A DNA stretch of 64,000 nucleotides from Podospora bellae-mahoneyi. Taxonomy: Eukaryota > Ascomycota > Sordariomycetes > Sordariales > Podosporaceae. Shown here piece by piece: positions 12,471 through 23,373 of this stretch. The notes under the pieces were generated by a model. The model did not search any database and was not told the DNA's origin. It was given only the letters and a program-made list of their open reading frames with translations. The translations under genes and the position numbers were made by a program. Every line of letters starts with the position of its first letter. Position 1 is the first letter of the stretch. Where the stretch lies: NCBI RefSeq assembly GCF_035222275.1, contig NC_085881.1:3162001-3226000 (forward strand), written 5' to 3'.

Positions 12471-13932
12471 CTTTGCGAAAGACGACCGATTGCGCTCGGC
12501 GGTGGCGTGTACTTGGACTGGGTGGTAGAATTAGAGGTCAACGGCTCGCCCGGGAAGAAAAGTCAAAGAGTAAACAAAGATTCGAAGTGCTGTGCTGGTC
12601 GTGAACTCGTAAAGCCAGTTTCAAGAGTCGGCCCCCAGAAATGGTGGATGCAGGGGGAACGTAGCCAAGGAGGTGTGGTGTGCGTCTCCAGCGCAATTGA
12701 GGCTGAGTGTCTTACACTACGGAGTAGCTGGTACCGTACCGGGCAGTTGGGTAGAAATGTTCAGAGGGAAAACTCGGTTGGTAGGGCACCGGAAGGCCGG
12801 GTCTGGAAGGGCACGCGACGGGACCTGAAGTTCAGTGGTCAGGAAGCAATGGGACGAGAGAAAAAGAAGCTTCAGTTGAACAACAAAAAAGTTCTGGATT
12901 CCGGCGCAATGATGGAAGCGGCAAGAAAGCAGGCAAGTGTCCCGACAACCCCAGGATGCAGAAACCCAGCGCCATCGCCGTTTCATTGGCCAGACAGCCA
13001 GAGCACCGAAAGCTTTCACTGACGACCGACAAGAGGCCACCAGCGGGGGCCTGCCCCTCAACCCCTGCAGCAGATTGTGGCCCACCAAATGTCCACCATT
13101 CACCTCGAAACGAACAGCCGGAATGCCCTTTCTCACCGACTTCTTGAAACGTCAAGTCTCTTTTCAGCTAGAGACATCTCAGCAGTACAATCAGGCTTGT
13201 TGGAGAGTTCGGAATGTCTTGTCTCGCTCTTGTTGGTTCTGGGCTTCGGAGGACGAACGACCACCAGGCACTGATGACGTAAGGAGACCGTTTTAGAAGC
13301 ACCTGAAGAATAGTGTAGGGCTGTCAACCAGCCTGGGCAGGGTCCAGCTCGCCCAGCCTGTCCGTGTCAACTCACGATATCATATTCTTGAGCACAGCTT
13401 GTCTGGAAATCTGCGGCACAATCGTGTAGGGAGCCCATGAACTATACCTGTCTGACAGCCAACAGTTGCCGACGGGATATATGGATCATGTCAACCGCAG
13501 CATCCTAACAGGTTGGTTGGTAAGTAACATATCATTCTGTTAGTGCACAGACAATTTTCTTAACAGCAACAGAGAGAATCAGCAAGAATCTCAGTGGGCT
13601 CAAAGCACGTCAACAAGTACTTCATAAACCAATTGAATACAGGCTTCTGAAATTATACATTGTATGATTCATGATACCGGACTCTCATCAAAATCCCGAA
13701 CGCTTGCAAAAAGTCCTAAAAAGCTGTCATGAAGCTTAGCCGAGACACCCTCCCTTTAGCGACCCGAGTCTAAGGATTGCTAAGCCGCGTATCAATCCCC
13801 GTCTCCGTCCCCTGACGTCTTTACACCCGTATCCAAACAAATCTGCCTCGCCGTCTATGCAGCTTCGGAGCATCGACACTATCGTCTCCAAAGAACAGAA
13901 ATAATCCACAGAGGGTTAAGTTGCCAGTTCCG
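12471..13932. other. Divergent intergenic region
   Basis: This is the 1.46 kb shared upstream region of the minus-strand RhoGAP gene and the plus-strand dipeptidase. No frame in it resembles a known protein; the 208-codon plus-strand frame starting at 12396 is low in hydrophobic patterning and overlaps the RhoGAP start. The region presumably holds both promoters, but I see no clear TATA element. Confidence 0.5.
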
Positions 13933-15451
13933 ATGAAGTCGGACCGATACCCCAAGTGGGCCGAGCTCGAAGCCGGCGACTTCGGCTCCGATTCACGGTC
14001 ACGTCGGAGGCCGGCAAGGGCAAAGAGAGTGACCTTGTGTGTTGTATTCTCATGCCTCTTACTTTCGTATCTGTTTTTCCCCATAAGCGGTGCCGGGTAT
14101 ATTCCCCGGAGGCCCCCCGCATCAAAACCACAGCTGCCAAACAGCATTGAAGAGCGCGTCAAGCACATCTTGAGCCATACACCCTTGATTGGTAAGTGGC
14201 ATATCAAATTATCTATGAAACCTGAGGAATGACTTAGATATCAGATGGACACAACGACCTGGCCATCCTCCTCCGGGCCTACTACAACAACCACATCTAC
14301 AACGACAACTTCACCAAGCCCTTCACCAAAGGCGGTCTCACCGGCCATGTTGACATCCCCCGTCTCAGGGCCGGGATGAACGGCGGTGCTTTCTGGAGTG
14401 TATTCTGGCCCTGCCCGTCCAACGGTTCAGATTTCTCAGACTCCAGCTATGGTTCCAGTCAGTCTCCCCTACACCCTACCACATCCATAGGTACCTAATA
14501 CACGTCCCAGTCGTAACATCAACCCTCTCCCAAATCGACCTCCTCCACCGCCTCTCCTCCTCCCACTCAGAAACCTTTTCCCCCATCATCAACATCTCCT
14601 CCCTCTCCGCTCTCGCCGCCTTCCGCAAAAACAACCAGCTCATCTCCCCCCTCGGCATCGAAGGCCTCCACCAAATAGCCAACTCCCCCTCCATCCTCCG
14701 CCAATACCACTCCCTCGGCGTCCGCTACGCAACCCTAACGCACAACTGCCCCAACAAATTCGCCGACTCCGCCCTCGACACTCTTCCAGACGACCCGAGA
14801 AAAGTCCGGATCGCACCCCCTGTTCACCACGGGCTTTCTGCGCCTTATGGTGTCGACCTCATCAGGGAGATGAACAGGCTAGGTATGATTATTGATTTAT
14901 CTCACACTTCTGTTGATACCATGCTCGATGTCCTTGGTGGGAATCCAGACAAGACAAACGGGAGCAGGGCACCGGTTATGTTCAGCCATTCCTCTGCTTT
15001 CGCCGTCTGCCCTCACCCGCGGAATGTTCCTGATCGTGTGCTTGATCTGGTGAGGCAGAACGGGGGGGTGGTGATGGTGAATTTTGCGCCGGATTTCATT
15101 AGTTGTGTTGAGGGTGGGGAGGGGGAGTTGCCGGTTTTTGATGGGGAGAATGCGACCATTGAGCAGGTGGTGAGGCATGTCAAGTACATAGGGGAGCGGA
15201 TTGGGTGGGAGCATGTGGGGTTTGGGAGTGACTTTGATGGGATTGAGAGTGTACCGAAAGGATTGGAGGATGTGAGCAAGTACCCTGATTTGGTTGGCAA
15301 GTTGTTGGAAGAGGGGGTGAGGGATGAGGATGTGAAGAAGGTGGTGGGGGAGAATGTGTTGAGGGTTTGGGGGGAGGTGGAGAGGGTTGCGAGGGAGATG
15401 CAAGAGAAAGGGGAGCCGGTGATGGAGGATGAGCTGCATAGTTTGTGGTGA
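13933..15451 (+). CDS. Membrane dipeptidase, peptidase family M19
   Basis: Three exons: 13933-14191, 14245-14457 and 14511-15451, giving 470 residues; introns 53 nt each (GTAAGT and GTCAGT donors). The N-terminus has an Arg-rich stretch followed by a hydrophobic segment at about residues 33-50, consistent with a type II membrane anchor. The catalytic domain shows the M19 zinc ligands in order: D-G-H-N-D at 87-91 (His89, Asp91), Glu208 in G-I-E-G-L-H, His289 in D-L-S-H-T-S, His317 in F-S-H-S-S-A, and the Asp in G-F-G-S-D-F-D-G. M19 enzymes hydrolyse dipeptides, including ones with D-residues in some bacterial members. All expected ligands are present, so activity is likely. The coding strand is extremely C-rich around 14500-14850 and extremely G-rich after about 15050. 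It converges on uS13m, 192 bases away. Confidence 0.92.
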
Positions 15452-15643
15452 TTATCGGTGGGTTTTTTTTTTGTTTCTTTTTTTGTTTGTTCATTGCTTG
15501 TTGTATTGTACACTAGAAACACAGATTTCTTTTCCGGGCCCAGGCTGTTGGTTTTTTCCAGCTCCTGCACTCCGGGATAACCTCTAACGCCGCGCCAATG
15601 GTTTCTTGTCTCCTCTTCCACTCTCTAAATCCTATATAAAGTT

Positions 15644-16124
15644 CTACCCCTTGCGCTCGACTCTGTTGAGCTTGATGGCGGTCATGTTCTGGTTCCTTGT
15701 CCGTTGGCCGCGGACGGGCAGGTTCATGGCGTGTCTTCTGCCGCGGTATGTTCCCATGTCACGTAACCGTTTGATGTTATCCTGGATAATCTTTCGCGCA
15801 TCGCTTTCTATCACCATGGTTGATAACTCGGCTGTCAGGGCTGTGACGGTCTTGGGCGACAGCGTGCCAATCTTGGCTCTGGGGTGGATGGAGTGCTTGG
15901 CCATGATCCGGGTCGCAGTCTGAGGACCGAGGGCATAGAAGTGTTGGAGGGCTTTCTGTGGTCGGGAGGTTAGAATAGCTGTTCATCGTCGTCGGTCTTG
16001 GAGGGGCAGGAGACGGCGCACCTGGACAAGCTTGGCCTCGTGAAAATTGACACCGAATAGGGACACCTGATGATCATGGTTAGCACACTGCAAGCTGTGG
16101 GACATAACTGGGAGCTCGTACCAT
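15644..16124 (-). CDS. Mitochondrial small-subunit ribosomal protein uS13m
   Basis: Exons 16124-16122, 16066-16022 and 15955-15644 give 119 residues. Exon 1 is only the ATG; the next exon starts with GTG and encodes V-S-L-F-G-V-N-F-H-E-A-K. Introns are 55 nt (GTACGA, CAG) and 66 nt (GTGCGC, CAG). The product has the uS13 signature G-T-Y-R-G-R-R-H-A-M-N-L-P-V-R-G-Q-R-T-R, and its length fits fungal mitochondrial S13 (yeast Sws2). uS13 sits in the head of the small subunit, contacting tRNA and the intersubunit bridge. The short basic protein has no long presequence. It is divergent from the methyltransferase gene, with about 300 bases between start codons. Confidence 0.9.
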
Positions 16125-16424
16125 GTTGAAGAATGCGGGCTGCCAGCTTCAAGTCACCGTCTCGTTGCTAGCAATCGTGGGCCAGGGCCAATGTCGTCGC
16201 AGACAAGGTCCCAACTTGAATTCGAGATGCGACCGGGTCCCGCCGATTAAAAATCCGGCGGACGTTTGGCAGCTGGGTGCAGCCGGCAGACCCCGGCATT
16301 TGGTTGCCTGGACTTGGGCTGCAAGCCAAGCAGGGGTCTTGCCCAAAATGAATTTACAACCAAAATTCATTCGCCGAATGAGTCGAATATCAGAGCAGCA
16401 CGACAACTCACACACCTCACAATC
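16125..16424. promoter_or_regulatory. Putative bidirectional promoter
   Basis: Exactly 300 bases separate the start codons of uS13m (minus) and the METTL25-like gene (plus). A shared promoter is inferred from the head-to-head spacing; no TATA box is evident in either direction. Part of this stretch is open in frame with the methyltransferase from 16266, so a longer N-terminus cannot be fully excluded. Confidence 0.5.
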
Positions 16425-18206
16425 ATGAGAACATTCCAATCACGACCAGAGAGGGACCTCCCCTACTCGGATGAGTTCTCCTCTGCCGAGGAATACATCG
16501 AGAGCCTCCTCGACTTCACCACCAACTCAGAGACCTTTCGCTTCCTCTGCGGTGGTGTTCACATATTGGACTTTTTCACAACCGAACCCGGCGTCTTCGT
16601 TGCAGCTGTGCCCAAGGAATGGCAAGCTTTTCTTCTGGAGAAGGAGCCAATGGTTCTTCTCGATTTTCTCATGCGGGACGACCTGTCATCTCTCTCACCC
16701 AACCGTGGCCCCGGCTCACCTCCCGAGTCGCTTGTTCGGTATGTCAAGGACATCAGAAAACATTCGTTGAGACGGTCATTTCAGCCTAGCAAGCCCAAGC
16801 TCCCCATACTGCCCCGATCAGTCGCCCTTGGTATGAAAACAAAAAAGGTTCACGAAGTGACACATTTTGCCGGGTACATCGACAGGCTGGCCGAGGACAT
16901 TGCTGAGACCCGGGGCAAGGACTTGACTCACTTTGTCGACTTTGGCTCTGGTCAGAACTACTTGGGTCGTACTCTTGCAAGTCCACCTTACAACAAGCAC
17001 ATTGTAGCAGTGGAGAGCAAAGAAGCCAACATGGCTGGCGCCAAGGACCTCGATATCCTGTCAGGCTTGGCCGAGAAGGAGAAGCGAGTTCGGAACAAGA
17101 AGCTCTACCACCGGATTCTAGAGGCCACGGATCCGTCTCAGCATAACGATGAGGAGGCCTTGAAGCGGGTCGCAAGAGAACTCGGTGTGACAGACGAGGA
17201 GCTTGCCACGATCGATCTCAGATCACGCAAGGAGATGCAGGCCACGTATACCGTCGAGGAGGGGAAGGGAACCATCGAGTATGTCGTCGGGCGCCTTGAG
17301 CACGCCGACCTGACTGGTGTTCTTTCGCAGCTGAGGGGTTGCGAGGAGGAGGTTGACCAAGACAAGCTCGCTATGATGGCGGTATCCATCCACTCTTGCG
17401 GGAACCTCTCGCATTATGGTATTCGTTCCATGGTGCTGAACCCATGCATCCACGCCGTAGCCATTGTGGGCTGCTGTTACAACCTGATGACGGAGAAGTT
17501 GGGTCCCCCTACTTTCAAGCCCCCGTTCGGTCGACCAAGTCTGCAGCCCATCAATGCTCGAGTTGCACGAGAAGCAGAGAAGCGAGACCCCCAGGGCTTC
17601 CCCATGAGCGAGAGGGTGTCCACTTACAATGATGACGGGGTCCGACTGAATATCACCGCCCGCATGATGGCGTGTCAAGCGCCTCAGAACTGGACTGAGC
17701 AGGAAAGCAGCGGCTTCTTTACCCGCCATTTCTACCGTGCGGTCCTCCAAAAGATGTTTCTGGACAGGGGCGTCATCTCGCGGATCTATCATGGTGAAGA
17801 AACTGACCAGAGTGTCTTTAACACAAGCACCAACCCGGTGGTAATCGGGTCCTTGAGGAAGCAGTGCTATACCTCATTCGCTGCCTATGTCCGTGGAGCA
17901 ATTGCGAAGCTGACCACCAACTCCGAGTTCAGCCAATACAACGAGGTCATTACAGAGAAGATGGGGAACATCACGGACGAGGAAATTGTTCGATATGAGG
18001 ACGAGTTCCGAGATCGGAAGAGAGAGCTCAGCGCCGTATGGAGCTTGATGGCCTTCAGCGCATGCGTCGTAGAATCCCTGATTGTCACTGACCGCTATCT
18101 CTTCTTGCGCGAGCACTCCGATATCGTCCAAGACTGCTGGGTCGAGACGGTTTTCAATTACCGCGAGAGCCCCCGCAACCTGGTGGTGGTTGGCATCAAG
18201 AGGTAA
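16425..18206 (+). CDS. METTL25-like SAM-dependent methyltransferase
   Basis: One uninterrupted exon, 593 residues from ATG 16425; the in-frame ATG at 16266 was rejected because it lies in the divergent promoter and adds an uncharacteristic leader. The methyltransferase core shows H-F-V-D-F-G-S-G-Q-N-Y-L-G-R at about residues 168-181 (SAM motif I), an acidic V-A-V-E-S next strand, a S-I-H-S-C-G-N-L-S segment near 321 and a V-G-C-C-Y-N-L motif near 347. That pattern is typical of the METTL25/RRNAD1 family, whose substrate is not well established. The C-terminal 200 residues are helical and family-like. Codon use is balanced, unlike its skewed neighbours. Confidence 0.85.
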   Translation: MRTFQSRPERDLPYSDEFSSAEEYIESLLDFTTNSETFRFLCGGVHILDFFTTEPGVFVAAVPKEWQAFLLEKEPMVLLDFLMRDDLSSLSPNRGPGSPPESLVRYVKDIRKHSLRRSFQPSKPKLPILPRSVALGMKTKKVHEVTHFAGYIDRLAEDIAETRGKDLTHFVDFGSGQNYLGRTLASPPYNKHIVAVESKEANMAGAKDLDILSGLAEKEKRVRNKKLYHRILEATDPSQHNDEEALKRVARELGVTDEELATIDLRSRKEMQATYTVEEGKGTIEYVVGRLEHADLTGVLSQLRGCEEEVDQDKLAMMAVSIHSCGNLSHYGIRSMVLNPCIHAVAIVGCCYNLMTEKLGPPTFKPPFGRPSLQPINARVAREAEKRDPQGFPMSERVSTYNDDGVRLNITARMMACQAPQNWTEQESSGFFTRHFYRAVLQKMFLDRGVISRIYHGEETDQSVFNTSTNPVVIGSLRKQCYTSFAAYVRGAIAKLTTNSEFSQYNEVITEKMGNITDEEIVRYEDEFRDRKRELSAVWSLMAFSACVVESLIVTDRYLFLREHSDIVQDCWVETVFNYRESPRNLVVVGIKR

Positions 18207-20871
18207 TCAGACATTGGGCATCGATCAATGCGCAAAGTTTCTCATTGCTTCTTGTGTATGGTGATCGATTGGTGGCCCCTGAGTTTTGCAGCCATTGGCC
18301 GCCGGCAGACATCGGATGGTTCTTTGAGGTCTCGACTGTGGCTAGCCGTCAACGATATTTGATTCCTTCGGGCCGAACCTCCAGCGGCCAGCCGACTATT
18401 GTCCAGCCCCCGTCACCAAACATCTCCACCCAAAGGCCGAGATTTGACATGTCAGATCAGGAAACCCAGCAGAATCATTATGAACCAGTCCCGTGCTTCA
18501 ATAGGGCCGAAGGGAAGACGCCCCCCGCCTTTTGCTATCGCCGTCACACCCATGGTGCATTCCTCGAACCTGCGTCGTGCAGTCTGGTTCAAGCTGGGGG
18601 GAGCGTGGCGTCACAGTTCATGTTGGTTGTCAAGATTATTGGATCAAGTTCTCGCCGGTCTTTTCCGCCCAGCTTCCGGCCAGGTCCAGATCTTAACATG
18701 TCTCATGGGCATCTGAGCCATATTCCACAGCGGTCACATCCACCTCGATGGCTGAAACTTCGCGAAGCCCGAGGTGCTCAGGCGAGTGTGTGCTGGCGAT
18801 GGGGGCTATTGTTGGAAGAAGCAAGGTGACGACAGAATCGACTCAACCCCACCCTGGAGAATCTGGTGCATCGTGGTATTCTACCCGCGTTGATATCCGG
18901 CAACTACCAAATGCGGACTGGCCGAGCAGTGGGATTGGGTCTCTTGCCCATCATCACCAAGCTGCCGGCAACACACTATGACAGGAACCTGAGAGTTGTT
19001 AAACATTATCAACGGGTATTATAGCAACAGAGCTTTCCCTCGTCCCCCTTTTCTCGATCTTGTTACGTGGGTGTCTCTATGCCACGACACGGGAGGGCTG
19101 ATCAGCAGGGCGGGGAAATCCCATCCCCCGGTCTTTTGTCAGGAACAAGAGTTTTTTTTTTCTGTTGAAAGCTCGCAGAGGTGTGTGTTCCTGTGTTTCT
19201 CCTTGGCCAATTTTACTCCGAGTCTCAGTTGGCTTTCTCCCAGCCAGTTTCCACCCCTCTTTTTTCCCCTTCTTGGCGCTGTCGACCTGGACATTGCGTA
19301 CTCATCTCTCACAAGAAACACATGACCAGCCATCAGCTTTCCGACGACAGTGCAGGCCGGTTGCTGTGCGGTGGTGGTACGGTCTCTGACTGGAGGAGTC
19401 TAATTAGTTGCCGGACTGCTGAGTGCGGGGCAATGGAACTTGGCAACGCCGCAACATGAGCTCTCACCAGCAGCAGCACGACGGATGATGGATGGAGAGG
19501 GTGATCTGAGCGGAGACGCCATCCGCGGGTGTCCACCCTGTGAACCCCTCCCCCTCTATTTGCTTCGGCAGCTGTCTGATCTCTAGATCATGATCTTTCG
19601 ACTGAGAGAGACCTCGGAGGAGCATCCGAACCCTGTCTTAGGAGCGGCACGCCTGCGCAAGGTGAGGACCAGCAAACGAGAAGCTTTCTCGCTTGGAGGT
19701 TAGGACACCGTCGGCTCGTAAACCCCCACGTCGACGGCCCACCATGGCTGCACGCAAGTTGCATGCAGAGAGGGCCCCAAAAGGTGACAGGTCATAATCC
19801 CTTTGGGCTCTCTTTTTGCGATCGCGTCAGGTCATGGAAAGGGCCAAGCTGTCCCGAGTGGACCTTTTGGCGTCAGAGTTCAGTTCCCGATGGCTTCAGC
19901 TATCATCTATGGAGTTCCATATGCAAGCCCAAAGATCAATGTGGCCCCATTGATGCCGATCCCTTTCTTATCTCGACCCCATCCAGAGACTTTGTGTGTC
20001 TTTTCTGCTGTCGTGGTTGGGAATTCCATACCGTAATGCTACGCCCTCGCTGCTGCAGGTGAGAATCTTTATGGCTGGCTGTGGCTGTTGCTGTTGGGAT
20101 GAAAAACAGGGACGGCTCAAGCGAACAAAAACAAGCCCACCGTTCAGTTGCATTGGATGGGAATCCTGATTCCATCCCTTCTCCGCCCCCCTGAGACAGA
20201 TGCATAGAGTTACGGAAACAGAATAGAAAAAGGGATGCGTCGTGCGTCACTGTTGTACAGGAACGTGCACATCACACAAGCTCGCCCCTCCCGGCTCTGC
20301 GCGGCACACATGCAGGAGGCAGACAGCAGTTGACCTGACCTCGGTGTTGTGTTGTGATATTTCGCCCCAGTTTGCCTTTTGTCGTCAATTTTGGGTTTTA
20401 TTAGTTGAGAGATCTGATATAAGAAGCTGGTCTTATCCCCCACTACCGGTCCTTTTTCGTCACCTTCGTGGGGCTGTTGGCTATTTGGCGGAGTCACCCC
20501 CGTCTTATACAATTACCTATCTACGGGGTACGGTACGGCACCCGTCCACCTCCGCCACACACCACTTGTTCAGCCATCTTTAAAGTTTAAGCTCTCGATA
20601 CCTCCGTTTTGTTCATTTCCTTGTTTTCTTATCAGTTCCCAATCCCTCGACCCGACAACAAAGAGTACAACACGGCCCCTCCCTTGACAACCGTTCACAA
20701 CCCCGCCCGCTTGGTCCTCGGGTTCGCCCGCCTAGCGCCGGTCCATCGGTGTTGCAACGGTTGAGTCAACGGTGCACCCACTCTTTCTTTATCAGCCTTA
20801 TAAGTCGTGCGATATCTGGAGCTGCTCGAGGGAACTGCTCGGTTCGAGGGCGCTCATCTAAAGACAGACCA
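18207..20871. other. Long intergenic region / probable leader of the ACT-domain gene
   Basis: No supported gene in 2.66 kb; open frames are short and unlike known proteins. The last 300 bases before 20872 are strongly CT-rich with C-A-A-C runs on the plus strand, typical of a fungal 5' untranslated leader. A run of nine or more T's near 19150-19159 followed by a GCAG at about 19173-19176 could be part of a noncoding intron or a polypyrimidine promoter tract. Confidence 0.5.
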
Positions 20872-22220
20872 ATGGCGTTGACCGCTCAAGTACACTTCTT
20901 GGTGAGTGGATTCATCCATGGCAGAGGTCCGTGAACCATGACTGATTATCTTGATAGGATGGCACCTTGAGTCTCATCCACATCCCCCTGAGCCTCTACC
21001 CTACCTTACTCCAGCCCATACTCCGACTCCTCCTTCCACAAAGCCGTGGCTCACCACTCGATCTGAACTTTGACAGCCTCACCCTGGACAGCAGTCAACA
21101 TGGCTTCCTCAACATCAGCGTCACCCCTCTCGAGTGCTCCATAGTCTGCCACTCCTCCTGGGCCAAAACAATCTTTGAACCAGCCATCAAGCAATTACCC
21201 CGCGACGCGGCCAAAACAGTCATCATCTCCAAAGATGACTACGTCGTCTTCTCCGTCATCAGCGTCGGGATGGACGCCGGGTCTCGAGTAGCGGACCTCA
21301 CCTCCCCCTTGGCCCTAGCCAACATCCCCCTCTTTTTCATCACGACCTATTACTCTGACTTCATCCTCGTCCCAGTCAAAGACAGGCAGGCGGTCGAGAA
21401 GACGTTGCTATCACAGGGGTTTGTCTTTTCGGAAGACAATGATGACAACTTCCCTTTTACATCCCCTTACAGCACCAACCACGGCAGGAGGGCGAGTCAA
21501 GGCAGCAGCTTGAACGAACTCACCACCACGGACCGACAACAACCACCGCCACCGTCCGCGATCCCGGAGCTCCAGGAGAGGACGTTTGACAATCTCACAA
21601 AGAGGAACGTGGTCCCTTATGTCGAGCAGGGTCTGCTGCTGGTGCAGTGCTCGGGCAGGCAGGACAATAACATAATAGGGGGTTACTCGGAACGGCCGTC
21701 TGCCTTTCAGAGCAACGGGCATGGGAGCCGCAACCGGCATTCTGCGCACAAGCCGTGCTGGGCCGATACGGTTGATACTAAGCTTTATACTGGGCTGGTG
21801 TCGGCTTTGGTGTCCCAGCCGAGGTTTTTCAGTATCACACTGGCGCAGGACGATCCGCCTTCGTTGCTGCTGGATAGGGAGTTGGTGGGGATTTTTGGGG
21901 ATAGTCTTGTTGGGGCGACGACGGAGGGGGGGATTTCGCTTGTGCCGATTTTTCTGGACTTGAGCAGTCTGCCCATCGAGGCGACGGGGATTGTGAGCGG
22001 GGTGGCGGGGACGTTGGTGAAGGAGCTGAAGGAGAAGTACGGGGTGGTGGAGGAGGAGGATGGGGATGGTGGGAGGAGGGGGAGGGGGAGTGCGCAGGAG
22101 GAGGAGTTGGAGTTGAGTTTTTTGAGCACGGTGAGGGCGGGGGCGGTGATTTTGGGGCAGGAGGTTAGTATTAGGGCGATGGAGGCTTTGAGCAGGGTTC
22201 TGGTGAGGGAGGAGAAGTGA
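20872..22220 (+). CDS. CASTOR-like ACT-domain protein
   Basis: Two exons: 20872-20901 (ten codons) and 20958-22220, giving 430 residues. The 56-nt intron has GTGAGT and GATAG ends, phase 0. The protein has a pair of ACT-like units. The first contains A-D-L-T-S-P-L-A-L-A-N-I-P followed by S-D-F-I-L-V-P, closely matching the S-P-L-A ... T-D-F-I-L-V segment of CASTOR proteins. The second, near the C-terminus, has I-E-A-T-G-I-V-S-G-V-A-G. A Ser/Pro/Gly-rich linker separates them. Animal CASTOR1 binds arginine and relieves inhibition of TORC1; for the fungal homologue a sensor role is inference. The coding strand shifts from C-rich (21001-21060: 28 C, 7 G) to G-rich (22081-22140: 5 C, 32 G). It converges on Yih1, 313 bases from its stop codon. 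Confidence 0.8.
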
Positions 22221-22533
22221 TTTTGGGGGGAGTTGTTGAAAAGCGAAAGGGAAAAAAAAGATCAAAAAGGGACAAGGTGTGGGGGTTATGTACAAGGCAT
22301 AGGTTGTGTGTGCGTTCATATCAAAAGTTCACCACTTCATCTCGCATTACAAAGTTTCAAATATAGGTATCCATCCAACTGATGACTGTCGCATCATGTC
22401 CGTGACTTCCAATCACTTGAACCGAGGGCATCTTTTCGCACCCCTCCTGCTAGTGTCATATACCCAGCCCCCTCAAACCTTTCCTATCCAAATCCATTCC
22501 TTCCTCCTCCCCTTACCCAAACCCACATCGGTG
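22221..22533. other. Convergent spacer between the CASTOR-like gene and Yih1
   Basis: These 313 bases between two stop codons hold an A-rich run just after 22245 and no gene; they are most simply two overlapping or abutting 3' UTRs. Confidence 0.6.
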
Positions 22534-23373
22534 TCACCTCCCCTTCTTCCTCCCCCCCTCCTTCTCCTCAGTCACCAATCCAGCCCTGACAAACCCATCC
22601 CTAGCAGCCATATTAATCAACGCGAACCGCCTCGGCCCCAGCTTCTGCCCTCCATACCACCGCGTCACCACCACCATGACATCCCACAAGTCCATAACCT
22701 GCATCAGGTGAAGCAGCCTCCCTCCCGCGGCCGTCTCCCCGTCGTCGTCACAATCTTGATAAGTCGTCCCGTTTTCGCCTCTGATCCGCCAAGCGGTGAT
22801 ATTATGTGTCGCCGACCTCACTTTTTTGTCTGTTGCCAGCAGGTGCGCGAGATAGCCTTTTGCTTGGGAGACGGATGTTACCGGGCTGGTGCGGGCTAGG
22901 AAGGTTGACTTAAGCTCGGTGAAGGGGGCGCTTAGGATCCAAGGAGGTGGGGGGAGGGAGGTTTCGGCTTGGGATTGGGGGGGCGGAGAGGGGGAGGGGG
23001 GGGGTGATGGGACTGGGGAGGTGGCCAAAGTGAGGAGGTCGTTGAAGGATTCGATTGCGTCAAAGAGGCAGACTTGGCCTGGGGTGTGGACTTGGGTGAT
23101 TGCGTCCCTGAAGAGGGAGAGGTCGCGGGCTGCGGTGCCTTTTGGGAGGGCTGGGTTGGAGGAGTGGGTTGAGAGGGTTGATGGGGGGACGTCGGGGTAG
23201 GAAGGGGGGAATTGGATGAGGAGGGAGGAGGATGGGGGGGAGGAAGGGTCCAGGGGGGGTAGGGTGAGGATGTAGATTGAGGAGGTGGGGGGGTCGGTGG
23301 GGGAGGGGAGGAGGGTTGAGTCGCCGTAGATGGAGTTTAGGGCTGAGATTTCGTCTTGGAGGGCTTCGTTCAT
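22534..23373 (-). CDS. YIH1: RWD/IMPACT family protein, Yih1 homologue
   Basis: One exon, 279 residues from ATG 23373. The frame is open upstream to 23634, but the N-terminal M-N-E-A-L-Q-D-E-I-S-A-L-N-S-I-Y is the canonical start of an RWD domain. RWD covers about residues 1-110. A Pro/Ser-rich linker follows, then an IMPACT (UPF0029) domain with V-S-Q-A-K-G-Y-L-A-H-L-L, T-A-W-R-I and V-V-V-T-R-W-Y-G-G-Q-K-L-G-P-R-R-F. The last of these is the family signature. Yih1/IMPACT binds Gcn1 through its RWD domain, competes with Gcn2 and dampens the amino-acid starvation response. The coding strand is C-rich at the 5' half and G-rich at the 3' end, although the gene runs on the minus strand. Confidence 0.88.
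   Translation of the reverse strand: MNEALQDEISALNSIYGDSTLLPSPTDPPTSSIYILTLPPLDPSSPPSSSLLIQFPPSYPDVPPSTLSTHSSNPALPKGTAARDLSLFRDAITQVHTPGQVCLFDAIESFNDLLTLATSPVPSPPPSPSPPPQSQAETSLPPPPWILSAPFTELKSTFLARTSPVTSVSQAKGYLAHLLATDKKVRSATHNITAWRIRGENGTTYQDCDDDGETAAGGRLLHLMQVMDLWDVMVVVTRWYGGQKLGPRRFALINMAARDGFVRAGLVTEEKEGGRKKGR

Noticed and set aside
15631-15642. TATATAAAG on the plus strand
   Set aside because: It lies in the 3' region of uS13m and no plus-strand gene starts within 700 bases; not a credible TATA box.
21411-22319. 302-codon antisense frame over the CASTOR-like gene
   Set aside because: Pro/His/Arg-rich shadow caused by the G-rich 3' half of the sense gene; sense frame has the ACT motifs.
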